Origin: Thermoflexales bacterium
GTDB taxonomy: Bacteria > Chloroflexota > Anaerolineae > J036 > Brachytrichaceae
Reading direction: 5' to 3'
Assembly (NCBI GenBank): GCA_019694215.1
Contig: JAIBCK010000010.1
Coordinates: 1-52,106 of the forward strand
DNA: 52,106 nt
The position numbers and the translations under genes were made by a program. The notes under the pieces were generated by a model. It was not told the origin of the DNA. It saw nothing but the letters and a program-made list of their open reading frames with translations, and did not search any database. Positions 16,819 to 24,684 of this stretch are shown here, in pieces. Each line of letters starts with the position of its first letter. Position 1 is the stretch's first letter.

Positions 16819-16824
16819 ATTTTA
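16819..16824 (-). promoter_or_regulatory. -10 element of a leaderless hyp promoter
   Basis: TAAAAT reads on the minus strand and is followed by six bases and then the hypA GTG, so transcription would begin at the start codon. No clear -35 hexamer is visible in the low-complexity repeat upstream. Confidence 0.45.
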
Positions 16825-16919
16825 AGCGACGGCGGACGGAGGACCGCTGTCCGCGGACGGAAGACAGAGGACCGAGGACGGAAGAAGGCGCTTTGTGGCG
16901 GCAGACCGCGGACTGCGGC

Positions 16920-17085
16920 GATGCAGAGACGCCCAACGGCCGACGAATGACGCAGGACGCGCGCCAGCAAGCGCCCTCCTTCCCCGCCCCTTCGTGAACC
17001 TTCGTTTCTTCGTTCTTCTGTTGAAATGGACGGCCGACGGCAGACCGCGGACCACCGCCATGCAGACGCACCTAACGCATGACGT
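16920..17085 (+). repeat. Long direct repeat, copy 1
   Basis: About 165 bp repeated almost exactly 215 bp further on. It begins GATGCAGAGACGCCCAACGG, contains a pyrimidine-rich core with repeated TTCGTT steps, and ends near CACCTAACGCATGACG. It is embedded in low-complexity GGACNGA-like sequence. No open frame is conserved and no transposase is present. Confidence 0.9.
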
Positions 17086-17134
17086 CGATCGACCGCGGAC
17101 GGCGGACCGCCGACAGCAAACCGAGGACCGCGGT

Positions 17135-17299
17135 GATGCAGAGACGCCCAACGGCCGACGAATGACGCAGGACGCGCGCCAGCAAGCGCCCTCCTTCCCC
17201 GCCCCTTCGTGAACCTTCGTTTCTTCGTTCTTCTGTTGAAATGGACCGCCGACGGCAGACCGCGCACCGCCGCCATGCAGACGCACCTAACGCATGACG
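17135..17299 (+). repeat. Long direct repeat, copy 2
   Basis: Second copy of the same unit, differing by only a few substitutions. A shorter element starting GGCAGACCGCG occurs three times (near 16900, 17039 and 17254), so the repeat is nested. The gene-free stretch from hypA to the adaptor gene (16813-17341) otherwise holds only this material. Confidence 0.9.
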
Positions 17300-17341
17300 G
17301 ATGACGTAGGACGAGGGTCGACCTACACGATCCTCACTCGA

Positions 17342-18514
17342 TCAGCGCGCAACAATATCCGCCTGCCCGGTCATGCCGGGGTAAATCACCTTGTCCGTCG
17401 GGGCGAGCGAGATCTGCGCGGTGTAGAGCGCCGAGGAGCTCTGCACGCCCGACGACTGCGCCAGCACCGAGCGCACCGTGCCCGTCAGCGGCTCGCTGTA
17501 GGCCTTGAGGCGGATCGTCACCGGCGCACCCACCTGAATCTGCGCGACGTTGCGCTCGACCAGGTTGGTCGTCACGAACTGCAGCGCCGAAACATCGATC
17601 AGGCTGAAGGCCACGCCGGAGGGCGTCGAGCCCACGCCGACATTGACCGCCTGCACGATGCAATCACACGGTGCCAGCAGTGTCGCCTTGGCGAGGTTCT
17701 CCGTGGCGGTCTCGAGCGCGGCCTTGGCCTGGCTGCGCTGGGTCTCGGCCTGCTTCTTGGCCAGATCGGTCGGGCCGGCGGTGAGGTCTTCGAGCTTGGA
17801 CTTGCTGGTCTGCACCGCGGCGTTGGCCGAAGCCACCGATGACGCGGTCACCGGTTGCAGCGTCTTCTCGTAGTTCGAGCGGGCGAGCATCAGGCTCTCA
17901 TACGCGCTGCCAAACGAGGCTTCGGCCTGCCGGCATTGCATCGTCTCGGTGCCCGTCGAGCACGCCCGGTCACGGCTGATCTGCGACGACAGATAGCTCA
18001 GCCAGGCCGATTCCGCGCTCTGGCGGGCGTTCTCGATCTCGGTCGAAGTCGCCCCGGCGACGGTCGTGCTGTAGGTGGCATAGGCGGCGTTCAGCGCGGC
18101 CTGGGCGGCGGCGATGGCCTCCTTGGTCGCAGGCACGCTCGACGCCAGGATATTGGCCTCGGTCAGGTCGAGCGCCAGTTGCGCGTCGGCGACCGCATCC
18201 TTGAGCGCGGTCGGGTCCAACGTTGCAAGCACATCGCCTTTCTTCACCTTCTGGCCGGGCCGGACATTGACGGCGGTGACCTTGGCGTTGGTCTCGAAGC
18301 GGACGCTGATTTCGTTGGCGATGGTGGTGAGCTCGCCGTTCACGCTCACCGTCGCCACGGCGGGGGTGGCTGTCACGGCGACGCGCGGGCCGCCGCCAAA
18401 GCCGGCTGCGGCCGGCGTGGCCGTCGCCGCAGGGGTCGAGTTGGAGCACGCCGCCAGCATGCAGGCCAGACCCGCGATGCGCAGGGCGGCCGGGATCGTT
18501 ATCTTGCGAATCAT
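17342..18514 (-). CDS. Lipoprotein membrane-fusion adaptor (MacA/HlyD-type), copy 1
   Basis: A 390-residue extracytoplasmic adaptor of an ABC exporter. The signal peptide ends in the lipobox LAAC (Cys23), followed by a Thr/Ala/Pro linker. The first lipoyl half is near 65-100 (VNVRPGQKVKKGDVLATLDP), a long Ala/Gln-rich coiled-coil hairpin spans about 100-275, and the second lipoyl half starts at about 280. Where most adaptors read APFDGVV, this one has APCDCIVQAV with Cys283 and Cys285; a second Cys pair sits in the hairpin (ACSTGTETMQC). Both pairs are shared with the neighbouring paralogue. Last gene of an operon with a paralogue, permease and ATPase, 13 bp behind the paralogue. Confidence 0.9.
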   Translation of the reverse strand: MIRKITIPAALRIAGLACMLAACSNSTPAATATPAAAGFGGGPRVAVTATPAVATVSVNGELTTIANEISVRFETNAKVTAVNVRPGQKVKKGDVLATLDPTALKDAVADAQLALDLTEANILASSVPATKEAIAAAQAALNAAYATYSTTVAGATSTEIENARQSAESAWLSYLSSQISRDRACSTGTETMQCRQAEASFGSAYESLMLARSNYEKTLQPVTASSVASANAAVQTSKSKLEDLTAGPTDLAKKQAETQRSQAKAALETATENLAKATLLAPCDCIVQAVNVGVGSTPSGVAFSLIDVSALQFVTTNLVERNVAQIQVGAPVTIRLKAYSEPLTGTVRSVLAQSSGVQSSSALYTAQISLAPTDKVIYPGMTGQADIVAR

Positions 18515-18527
18515 GGTGTTTTCTCGC

Positions 18528-19976
18528 TTAGCGGATCGTGATGTCGACGGACCCCGTCATCCCCGGCAGAAGGTTGGCGGTGGACGGATCGAGATCGATC
18601 AGAACCGTGAACAGGGCAGTGCTGCTTTGCATCCCCGAGGAGGCAGGCAGGACAGCCGCGACTTTGCCGGTGAAGAGGTCGTTGAAAGCCTTGAGGCGAA
18701 GCGTGGCGCTCTGCCCCGGCTTGATGGCAATGACATCCCGCTCGGTGATGTTGGTGGCGCGGAAGATCAGCCGGGCCGTGTCGAGCAGGGTGACGTTGCC
18801 TTCGCTGGTCGACCCGGCCGTCAGCGTGACTGCCTGCACAACGCAATCACACGGCGAGAGCAGCTTGGCCCGGGCCAGGTTGCGCGTCGCGCGGTCCACC
18901 GCGACCTGCAGCTGCTTGAGCTGCAGCTCATACACATGGCGCTTCTCTGCGCTCACCCCGTTCTTCAAGTTGGCGAGGTTGTTCTGCGCGGAGGCGACCG
19001 CCGACCAGGACTTGACCAGCTGGTCGTTGCTGGCCGGCTTCTGGGCATCGAGATAGCTTTGATGCGCGGTGGCCTCGCGCATCTCGGCCTGCTGCACCGA
19101 GAGCTGCGCGCTCTTGCAGCTGGCCTCGTTGCTGCCCGGGATGCCCGGCACAAGACCACAGGCCTGGTCGCGGTTGAGCTGGCTTGAATACAGGCTGTTC
19201 CTGGCCTGGTTCCAGCTGCGCAGCGCGCTCTCCAACGCATATTTGTCAGCACCTTGCAGAAGCTGGGTGTAGCTGGCATACGCGCTGCCCAACTGGGCGG
19301 CGGCGTTGTCGATATCGCTCTGCGAAGCCGGCTCGAGCGCCGTGGCGATCTCGGTCTCCTTGAGCGCGAGCGATTCCTTGGCCTTGCGCAGCACTTCGTT
19401 GAGGTCGGACAGGTCCAGCTCGGCCAGGACATCACCCTTCTTCACGGTCTGCCCGGCCACGACATTGACCTTGCTGATCTGGCCGCTCGTCTCGAACTGG
19501 GCCAGCACCTGCGGCGTGCGCAGCGCCAGGACGCCCGTCCCGGCGACCGTCGCGGCGGTCTCCGTGCGGGTGACGACGCCGCCGACCACGGCGCCCGCAG
19601 CCGCCCCGGTCCCGGTGAAGACACGCGTGCCCGAGAACGGCACGGTGCCGCTGATTGGGCGTCCCCCGGTGAAGGGGACGGTCCCGCTGATCGGCCGCGT
19701 GCCACTGAAGGGTGCCGTTCCACTGAAGGGCACAGTCCCGCTGATGGGGCCCCGCGGGCCACCCGGTCCGCCACCCTGGCCCTGGCCACCGCCCTGGCCC
19801 TGGCCGCGACCCTGGCCAAATCCACCCTGTGGAGGGGCGCCCTGTGCGGCCGGATCGCCTGCCGCAGCCGCGGGCTGCGCGGTGGGCACGGCGGTCGCCG
19901 GGGCCTGCCCCTGGCACGCGACGAGCAGGGCGCTTGCCGCCACGAGGGCGATTCTCTTCACTGTTGTCAATGCCAT
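18528..19976 (-). CDS. Lipoprotein membrane-fusion adaptor (MacA/HlyD-type), copy 2
   Basis: Paralogue of the preceding adaptor, 482 residues from the ATG at 19976 (MALTTVKR...), with lipobox LVAC at Cys21. An alternative ATG at 20003 adds nine residues and lies 4 bases after the permease stop. After the lipobox comes a Pro/Gln/Gly-rich stretch and then a tandem peptide repeat of the type PISGTVPFSGT, seven units long (19606-19760). Lipoyl halves flank a coiled-coil hairpin as in copy 1, and the same Cys pairs occur (SPCDCVVQAV; ACGLVPGIPGSNEASC). It probably forms a mixed hexamer with copy 1 on the FtsX-type permease. Confidence 0.88.
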   Translation of the reverse strand: MALTTVKRIALVAASALLVACQGQAPATAVPTAQPAAAAGDPAAQGAPPQGGFGQGRGQGQGGGQGQGGGPGGPRGPISGTVPFSGTAPFSGTRPISGTVPFTGGRPISGTVPFSGTRVFTGTGAAAGAVVGGVVTRTETAATVAGTGVLALRTPQVLAQFETSGQISKVNVVAGQTVKKGDVLAELDLSDLNEVLRKAKESLALKETEIATALEPASQSDIDNAAAQLGSAYASYTQLLQGADKYALESALRSWNQARNSLYSSQLNRDQACGLVPGIPGSNEASCKSAQLSVQQAEMREATAHQSYLDAQKPASNDQLVKSWSAVASAQNNLANLKNGVSAEKRHVYELQLKQLQVAVDRATRNLARAKLLSPCDCVVQAVTLTAGSTSEGNVTLLDTARLIFRATNITERDVIAIKPGQSATLRLKAFNDLFTGKVAAVLPASSGMQSSTALFTVLIDLDPSTANLLPGMTGSVDITIR

Positions 19977-20007
19977 GATGTGTTTCTCAGAGACGTTGTA
20001 CATCTCT

Positions 20008-23000
20008 CTATCGCTCGCGCAGGATGGTGATGGCCTTGCGGCGGATCACCGGCTGGGTGGCCATCGCCCCGCCGACGACGGCGGCGACGATGATCAATGC
20101 GATGATGATGCCGGCCGTGCTGAAGTCAAAGGCCAGCAGAATGGGCTGATCGTTTTGCAGGCGCTGGCTGGCGACGAAGGCGTAGCCCAGCAGTGTTCCG
20201 GCGATGATGCCGGCCATGCCGGCGGCCAGCGTGGTGATGACGGCCTCCCCGATGAAGACGCCGCGCAGGATGCCGCGCGAGGAGCCAATCGCCTTGAGCA
20301 TGCCGATCTCCACACGCCGCCCCATCACGGCGGTGTACATCACCGCCAGCACGCCAAAGATGGCTGTGATCATGGAGAGCAGCGTGAGCAGGACGATGAA
20401 GACGCGGCTCTGTTCGAGGTTGGCCCGCGCGGTCGCAATCTGGTCCGAGGTCGCCGTCAGGCTCAGGCCGTTGACCTGCGTGATGGTATTGCGCAGCTGA
20501 CGCAGCAGCTGGGTCTGGTTCACCCCGGGCTGCGTGGTCGCCAGGATCTTGGTCATCAGGTTGGTCGTCGGATCGGGCGCGCCAAGCGTCGGGTCATTCT
20601 TGAGCTCGCGATACGTCTCGAGGTTGATCAGCACGCCGCTGTCATTGGCATCGCTCGTGCTGCGCGAGAAATAACGGCTGAAGCCCGGCACCCGCGCGGC
20701 GACCGCGGCGATGGTGAGGTTGACGACGTGATCGGCCCCGGTGCCCTTGACCTGCAGGACATCGCCGGTCTTGAGGTCGAGCGAGCTGGCCAGCCCGGTC
20801 CCGATCACCGCGATGTTGCGCTCGGTGGCGAGGCGGTCGAAGACGCTGGCATCCCCTTCCGAGAAGGTCAGCAGATCGGTATACAGGACCTTGTTGAGGT
20901 CATCCGAGACGCCCACCATGTTGACGCGCGCACTGCGCAGGCCGATGCGATCGCTCACCTGCACGCCGTTGTAGGCATCCGCCACGCCCACCACGTTGGC
21001 AACGCCCGTGTTGGCCTTGACTGCGGCGAAGTCGGCATTGGTCAGCGTAGTGTCCGCGCGGTCGACCTGCCGGAAGACGACAAACTGGCCCGGGCCACCC
21101 CCGCCGCCGAAGTTGCGGACCTGGGCGACGATCGGTGCGCCGTTGTTGAAGCGCGCATCGGTCTCGACGTTGGCGTGCTGCAGGGCGAGCTGCGTGGCCA
21201 GCAGACACGGCAGCACCCCGCTCATCACGACCATGAGCGAGATCAGCGCATTGCGTCCCTTGCCGCGCAGCGAGTAGCGCCCGGCGAAATACGCCGCGCT
21301 CGGGCTGATCACGTTGTAGATGGCGATCAGCACGCGCTCGAGCGGGATGGTGAGGAAGTAGAAAAGCAGCGCGATGCCAACCACCATCAGCAGCAGCGAA
21401 CCGGAGTTCAGGATGGTCTGACCGGTGACGTTGCCGCGGGTGAAGACTGTCGGCAAGGCAATCAGGATCACGCCGCTGAAGGCCAGCAGCACCAGGCCGG
21501 CGATGAGCAGGCCCGTGTCGCTGCGGCGCTCGCGCAGGTGCGAGAGGTCCTCGAGCGTGGGCTGGTCGGCCGCCGATGGGTTGAGCACGACCATGACCTT
21601 GGTCTCGGCCGCGGCGCGGGCCGGGCTGATCGTCGCCAGCGCCAGCACGACGGCGGTGATCGCCGTCGGGGTGAGCACCGTGGCCAGCGTCCAATCCGCG
21701 CGCACGCCGGTCGGCAGGTTGAGGTTGGCCATCATCACCGGGACGATGAGCTGATCGTTGATGAGCTTGCCCAGTAACAAGCCCAGCGCCACGCCGATCA
21801 CCCCGAGCAGGATGACCTCGATGATCACCACTTCATACAGGCGGTAGCGCGGCGAGCCCAGCACGCGCAACACGGCCAGGTCATGCTTCTGTTCGTTGAC
21901 CGTCGTGGTCATCAGCGCATTGACCATCAAACCGACGATGCTCATACTCAGGATGCCGTAGAGCGTGATGTAGGTCTGGGTAAAGGTGAAGGCCGCCGAG
22001 GTGTTCTCCAGCTGCGTGTATTTCGGCAGGCTGACCGTGAATTCCTTGCCCAGCTTGCTCTGCAGGTCGTCGCGCACCTTCTCGCCGATGGCGCGCGCCT
22101 CGGTCACCGTGGCCTTGGCGTTGGTCGAGCCAGTGCTCCCGGACTGCCACACCAGCAGCATCTGGTTGGCCTGGCCGGGCTGCTCCACCCAGGCCTGGGC
22201 GTCCTCGAGCCGCATGACGATGGCATTTGACACGCCGCTCGGCAGCCCGCTCAGCGGGCCCACGCCCGTGATGACAAAGCGGGCCGTCAGACGCGGGGCG
22301 CTCACGCCGCTCGCCGCGGTCTCGCCCGACAGGCGTTGGCTGGGGATGGCGTATGAAAGCTCGACCACGTCACCGGTCGACAGACCCAGCGTATCGGCCG
22401 TGGTGCTGTCCAGGAAAATCGTGCCCGCGCTGGGCGGGAAGACGCCGCTCGAGCCCGTTGTGCTGGCGGGATTGCGATTGGCGGCGTTTCCACCAAACGC
22501 AGCATTGCCACCTCCGGGTCCGCCACCCGGCCCACCCCCGGGCGGCCCACCGCCGCCAGGCCCCCCGCCGGGGATCCCGCCGCCGCCGCCACCTCCGCCA
22601 CCGCCAACACCCCCGACGCGAATCCCGGCCACGCTCACCCCGCCGGTGCGGGAGTTGCTGGCCGAGGCGCCGGTCACCGAGACCAGCGCGTCGTTGTTGG
22701 TGTCGATGGCGATCAGCGTCACCGACTCGCCCGTGGCAGCGCCGGGGCGGCGCGCCTCGATCGAGCTCAGGATGCGCGGCAGCACCTGGGCGATCTCGGG
22801 GTAAGCCTGGCGGGCCAGCCCCGTGACGCTGTTGGTGTTGAAGAACGTCGACGCCGCCAGGTCGCTTTTGGCGATGCTGAGGTCGTAGTTGCCCGTGGTA
22901 TTGCCAACGGTTTGAATGCTGAACTGTCGCTGCGTGTCGACCAGGGCGAGCAGCGCGCCCACCAGCGCCACGCCGACGACCAGCGCAAGCGCGATGATCC

Positions 23001-23052
23001 CGGTGCGCAGCTTGCGCCGTCGCCAGGCATTGAGTACGTAAGTCAGACCCAT
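20008..23052 (-). CDS. Large FtsX/MacB-type ABC permease
   Basis: A 1014-residue permease with two FtsX modules. One membrane helix at residues 18-38 is followed by a large extracytoplasmic domain, then three helices (about 360-480), helices near 515-600, a second extracytoplasmic domain, and a final set of helices (about 880-1000). The first outer domain contains a Gly/Pro run (about 145-190, nucleotides 22,485-22,615), an unusual insertion that may be disordered. MacB-type permeases do not translocate substrate through the membrane but transmit ATP-driven movement to the adaptor. It follows the ATPase gene directly, with GAGGAGG as ribosome site inside the junction. Confidence 0.9.
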   Translation of the reverse strand: MGLTYVLNAWRRRKLRTGIIALALVVGVALVGALLALVDTQRQFSIQTVGNTTGNYDLSIAKSDLAASTFFNTNSVTGLARQAYPEIAQVLPRILSSIEARRPGAATGESVTLIAIDTNNDALVSVTGASASNSRTGGVSVAGIRVGGVGGGGGGGGGGIPGGGPGGGGPPGGGPGGGPGGGNAAFGGNAANRNPASTTGSSGVFPPSAGTIFLDSTTADTLGLSTGDVVELSYAIPSQRLSGETAASGVSAPRLTARFVITGVGPLSGLPSGVSNAIVMRLEDAQAWVEQPGQANQMLLVWQSGSTGSTNAKATVTEARAIGEKVRDDLQSKLGKEFTVSLPKYTQLENTSAAFTFTQTYITLYGILSMSIVGLMVNALMTTTVNEQKHDLAVLRVLGSPRYRLYEVVIIEVILLGVIGVALGLLLGKLINDQLIVPVMMANLNLPTGVRADWTLATVLTPTAITAVVLALATISPARAAAETKVMVVLNPSAADQPTLEDLSHLRERRSDTGLLIAGLVLLAFSGVILIALPTVFTRGNVTGQTILNSGSLLLMVVGIALLFYFLTIPLERVLIAIYNVISPSAAYFAGRYSLRGKGRNALISLMVVMSGVLPCLLATQLALQHANVETDARFNNGAPIVAQVRNFGGGGGPGQFVVFRQVDRADTTLTNADFAAVKANTGVANVVGVADAYNGVQVSDRIGLRSARVNMVGVSDDLNKVLYTDLLTFSEGDASVFDRLATERNIAVIGTGLASSLDLKTGDVLQVKGTGADHVVNLTIAAVAARVPGFSRYFSRSTSDANDSGVLINLETYRELKNDPTLGAPDPTTNLMTKILATTQPGVNQTQLLRQLRNTITQVNGLSLTATSDQIATARANLEQSRVFIVLLTLLSMITAIFGVLAVMYTAVMGRRVEIGMLKAIGSSRGILRGVFIGEAVITTLAAGMAGIIAGTLLGYAFVASQRLQNDQPILLAFDFSTAGIIIALIIVAAVVGGAMATQPVIRRKAITILRER

Positions 23053-23061
23053 GGCGCCTCC

Positions 23062-23811
23062 TCAGGCGGCCGGAGCGGGTTCCGGTTGATGAATTTCGTC
23101 GACGAGCAGGCCATCGCGCATGTTGATCACCCGGTGGGCGAACTTTGACATGCGCGGGTCATGCGTGACGAAGACGATCGTGGTGCCGCGTTCCTTGTTG
23201 AGCTGGACGAGCAGACGCATGATTTCGTAGGACGTCTCGGTGTCCAGGTCGCCGGTCATTTCGTCACCGACCAGGATGGGCGGGTCATTGGCCAGGGCGC
23301 GGGCAATGGCCACGCGCTGCTGCTGGCCGCCGGAGAGCTCGCTCGGATAGTGGTTCATCCGATCGGCCAGCCCCACCATGCGCAGCAGGGACTGGGCGCG
23401 CTTCATGTCGCGCGAGCGGGCCAGCGCCATCGGCACCTGCACGTTTTCGACCGCCGTAAACGAGCTGAGCAGGTTGAAGTTCTGGAAGATGAAGCCCATC
23501 TTCTTCAGGCGCAGGGCGGCCAGCTTCTCCTCGTTCAGGGCGACAATGTTCTCGCCGTCGACGATGACGTGGCCGCGGCTGGCCGTGTCCAGCCCGCCCA
23601 GGATGTTGAGCAGCGTGGTCTTGCCACTCCCGCTGGGTCCCATCAAACACAGAATCTCGCCGCGCTTGACATACAGGTTGACGCCGCGCAATGCCGCGAC
23701 GGCCTCCTTGCCCATCACGAAGCTCTTGCGCACGTCTTCGATCTGGATGATGTAGGGGTTGGCGGCGTCCTTCTGGACGCCCGGGGATGCCGGAGCGGCT
23801 TTGTCGTTCAT
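23062..23811 (-). CDS. MacB/LolD-type ABC transporter ATPase
   Basis: ATPase of 249 residues in the FtsE/LolD/MacB group. Walker A is GPSGSGKT (about 58-65), the Q-loop FIFQNFNLL, the signature LSGGQQQR, Walker [13 protein letters not shown] and the H-loop VTHD. The usual DEPTGNLD is changed to DEMTGDLD, but the catalytic Glu is kept. First gene of the export operon; ATG at 23811 with GAGG 8 bases upstream. Confidence 0.93.
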   Translation of the reverse strand: MNDKAAPASPGVQKDAANPYIIQIEDVRKSFVMGKEAVAALRGVNLYVKRGEILCLMGPSGSGKTTLLNILGGLDTASRGHVIVDGENIVALNEEKLAALRLKKMGFIFQNFNLLSSFTAVENVQVPMALARSRDMKRAQSLLRMVGLADRMNHYPSELSGGQQQRVAIARALANDPPILVGDEMTGDLDTETSYEIMRLLVQLNKERGTTIVFVTHDPRMSKFAHRVINMRDGLLVDEIHQPEPAPAA

Positions 23812-23912
23812 GTCGGGGACCTCACTAGACCCTGGAAAAGGCTACGCGGTTCGTGCAAAGAAAGTGTTTAGGTGGCGTGGGCTTGTGCTATAGAAGGTGT
23901 GAAAACCTCTAC

Positions 23913-23918
23913 AGGATA
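23913..23918 (-). promoter_or_regulatory. Candidate -10 of the export operon
   Basis: TATCCT on the minus strand, separated by exactly 10 bases from the last of three phased heptamers. This is the spacing seen when an OmpR/PhoB-type activator replaces a -35 hexamer. No good -35 is present. The match to TATAAT is 4 of 6. Confidence 0.35.
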
Positions 23919-23928
23919 GGGCATCCAC

Positions 23929-23957
23929 CTGAACAGAAACTGAACATGGCCTGACTA
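23929..23957. promoter_or_regulatory. Three 11-bp-phased heptamers, likely response-regulator site
   Basis: CTGAACA at 23929, CTGAACA at 23940 and CTGACTA at 23951 lie exactly 11 bp apart, one helical turn. Tandem direct repeats with this period are the normal binding pattern of OmpR-family dimers. They lie between the export operon and the response-regulator gene, so they could control both. Confidence 0.6.
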
Positions 23958-23995
23958 GGCTATATCCTACCGGCAACTGGCGAAACGAGACAAGC

Positions 23996-24679
23996 ATGGC
24001 AAAGACAATTCTGGCCGTCGACGACAAGGAAAACGTCCGCACCCTCCTGCGCGAATACCTGACCGAGGAAGGCTATCGCGTCGTGACGGCCGACAACGGT
24101 CAGAACGCGCTCTACGTCGCGCGCCAGGAGAAGCCCGACCTCGTCCTGCTCGACCTGATGATGCCCGAGATGGACGGCATCTCGTTCATCCGTGCCTTCC
24201 GCAAGGAGAGCGACGCCCCCATCATCGTCCTCACCGCCAAGCTCGAGGAGTCTGACAAGGTGCTCGGCCTGGAGCTGGGCGCCGACGACTACATCACCAA
24301 GCCGTACAGCATGCGCGAGGTGCTTGCCCGCACGCGCGCGGTGCTCCGTCGCGTCGCGCCACAGGCACGCACCAGCCCGGTGCTGCGCGTGGGCGATGTC
24401 AGCCTCGACCGCGACACGCGCGAGGTGCTGGTGGGCGAGAAGGAGGTGCGCCTGACGCCTTCCGAGTTCGACCTGCTGGCCGTGCTCATGTCGGCGCCGG
24501 GCAAGGTGTTCAGCCGCGCCGATTTGCTCGAGACGATTCAGGGCAGCTACTTCGAGGGCATCGCGCGCACCATCGACGTGCACGTCCGAAACCTCCGATC
24601 CAAGATCGAGCCCGATCCCGCCAACCCGCGCTATGTCGAGACCGTGTTCGGGGTTGGATATCGATTCGCCAACCGCTGA
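23996..24679 (+). CDS. OmpR-family response regulator
   Basis: A 227-residue two-domain regulator. The receiver has the acidic pair Asp9-Asp10, phosphoacceptor Asp53 (LLDLMMP), Thr80 and Lys102 (TKPYS). The C-terminal winged helix carries LTPSEFDLLAVL and ends in TVFGVGYRFANR, typical of PhoB/OmpR. The histidine kinase follows 5 bp later. Divergent from an ABC export operon, with phased repeats between, so control of that exporter is likely. Confidence 0.94.
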   Translation: MAKTILAVDDKENVRTLLREYLTEEGYRVVTADNGQNALYVARQEKPDLVLLDLMMPEMDGISFIRAFRKESDAPIIVLTAKLEESDKVLGLELGADDYITKPYSMREVLARTRAVLRRVAPQARTSPVLRVGDVSLDRDTREVLVGEKEVRLTPSEFDLLAVLMSAPGKVFSRADLLETIQGSYFEGIARTIDVHVRNLRSKIEPDPANPRYVETVFGVGYRFANR

Positions 24680-24684
24680 AGGCC

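Noticed and set aside
16920-17299. Repeats considered as a CRISPR array
   Set aside because: Only two copies of 165 bp, no regular 20-50 bp repeat/spacer pattern and no cas gene nearby.
19306-21777. An 823-residue plus-strand frame opposite adaptor and permease genes
   Set aside because: Antisense shadow; includes the mirror of the Gly/Pro and PISGT repeats and has no recognisable domain.
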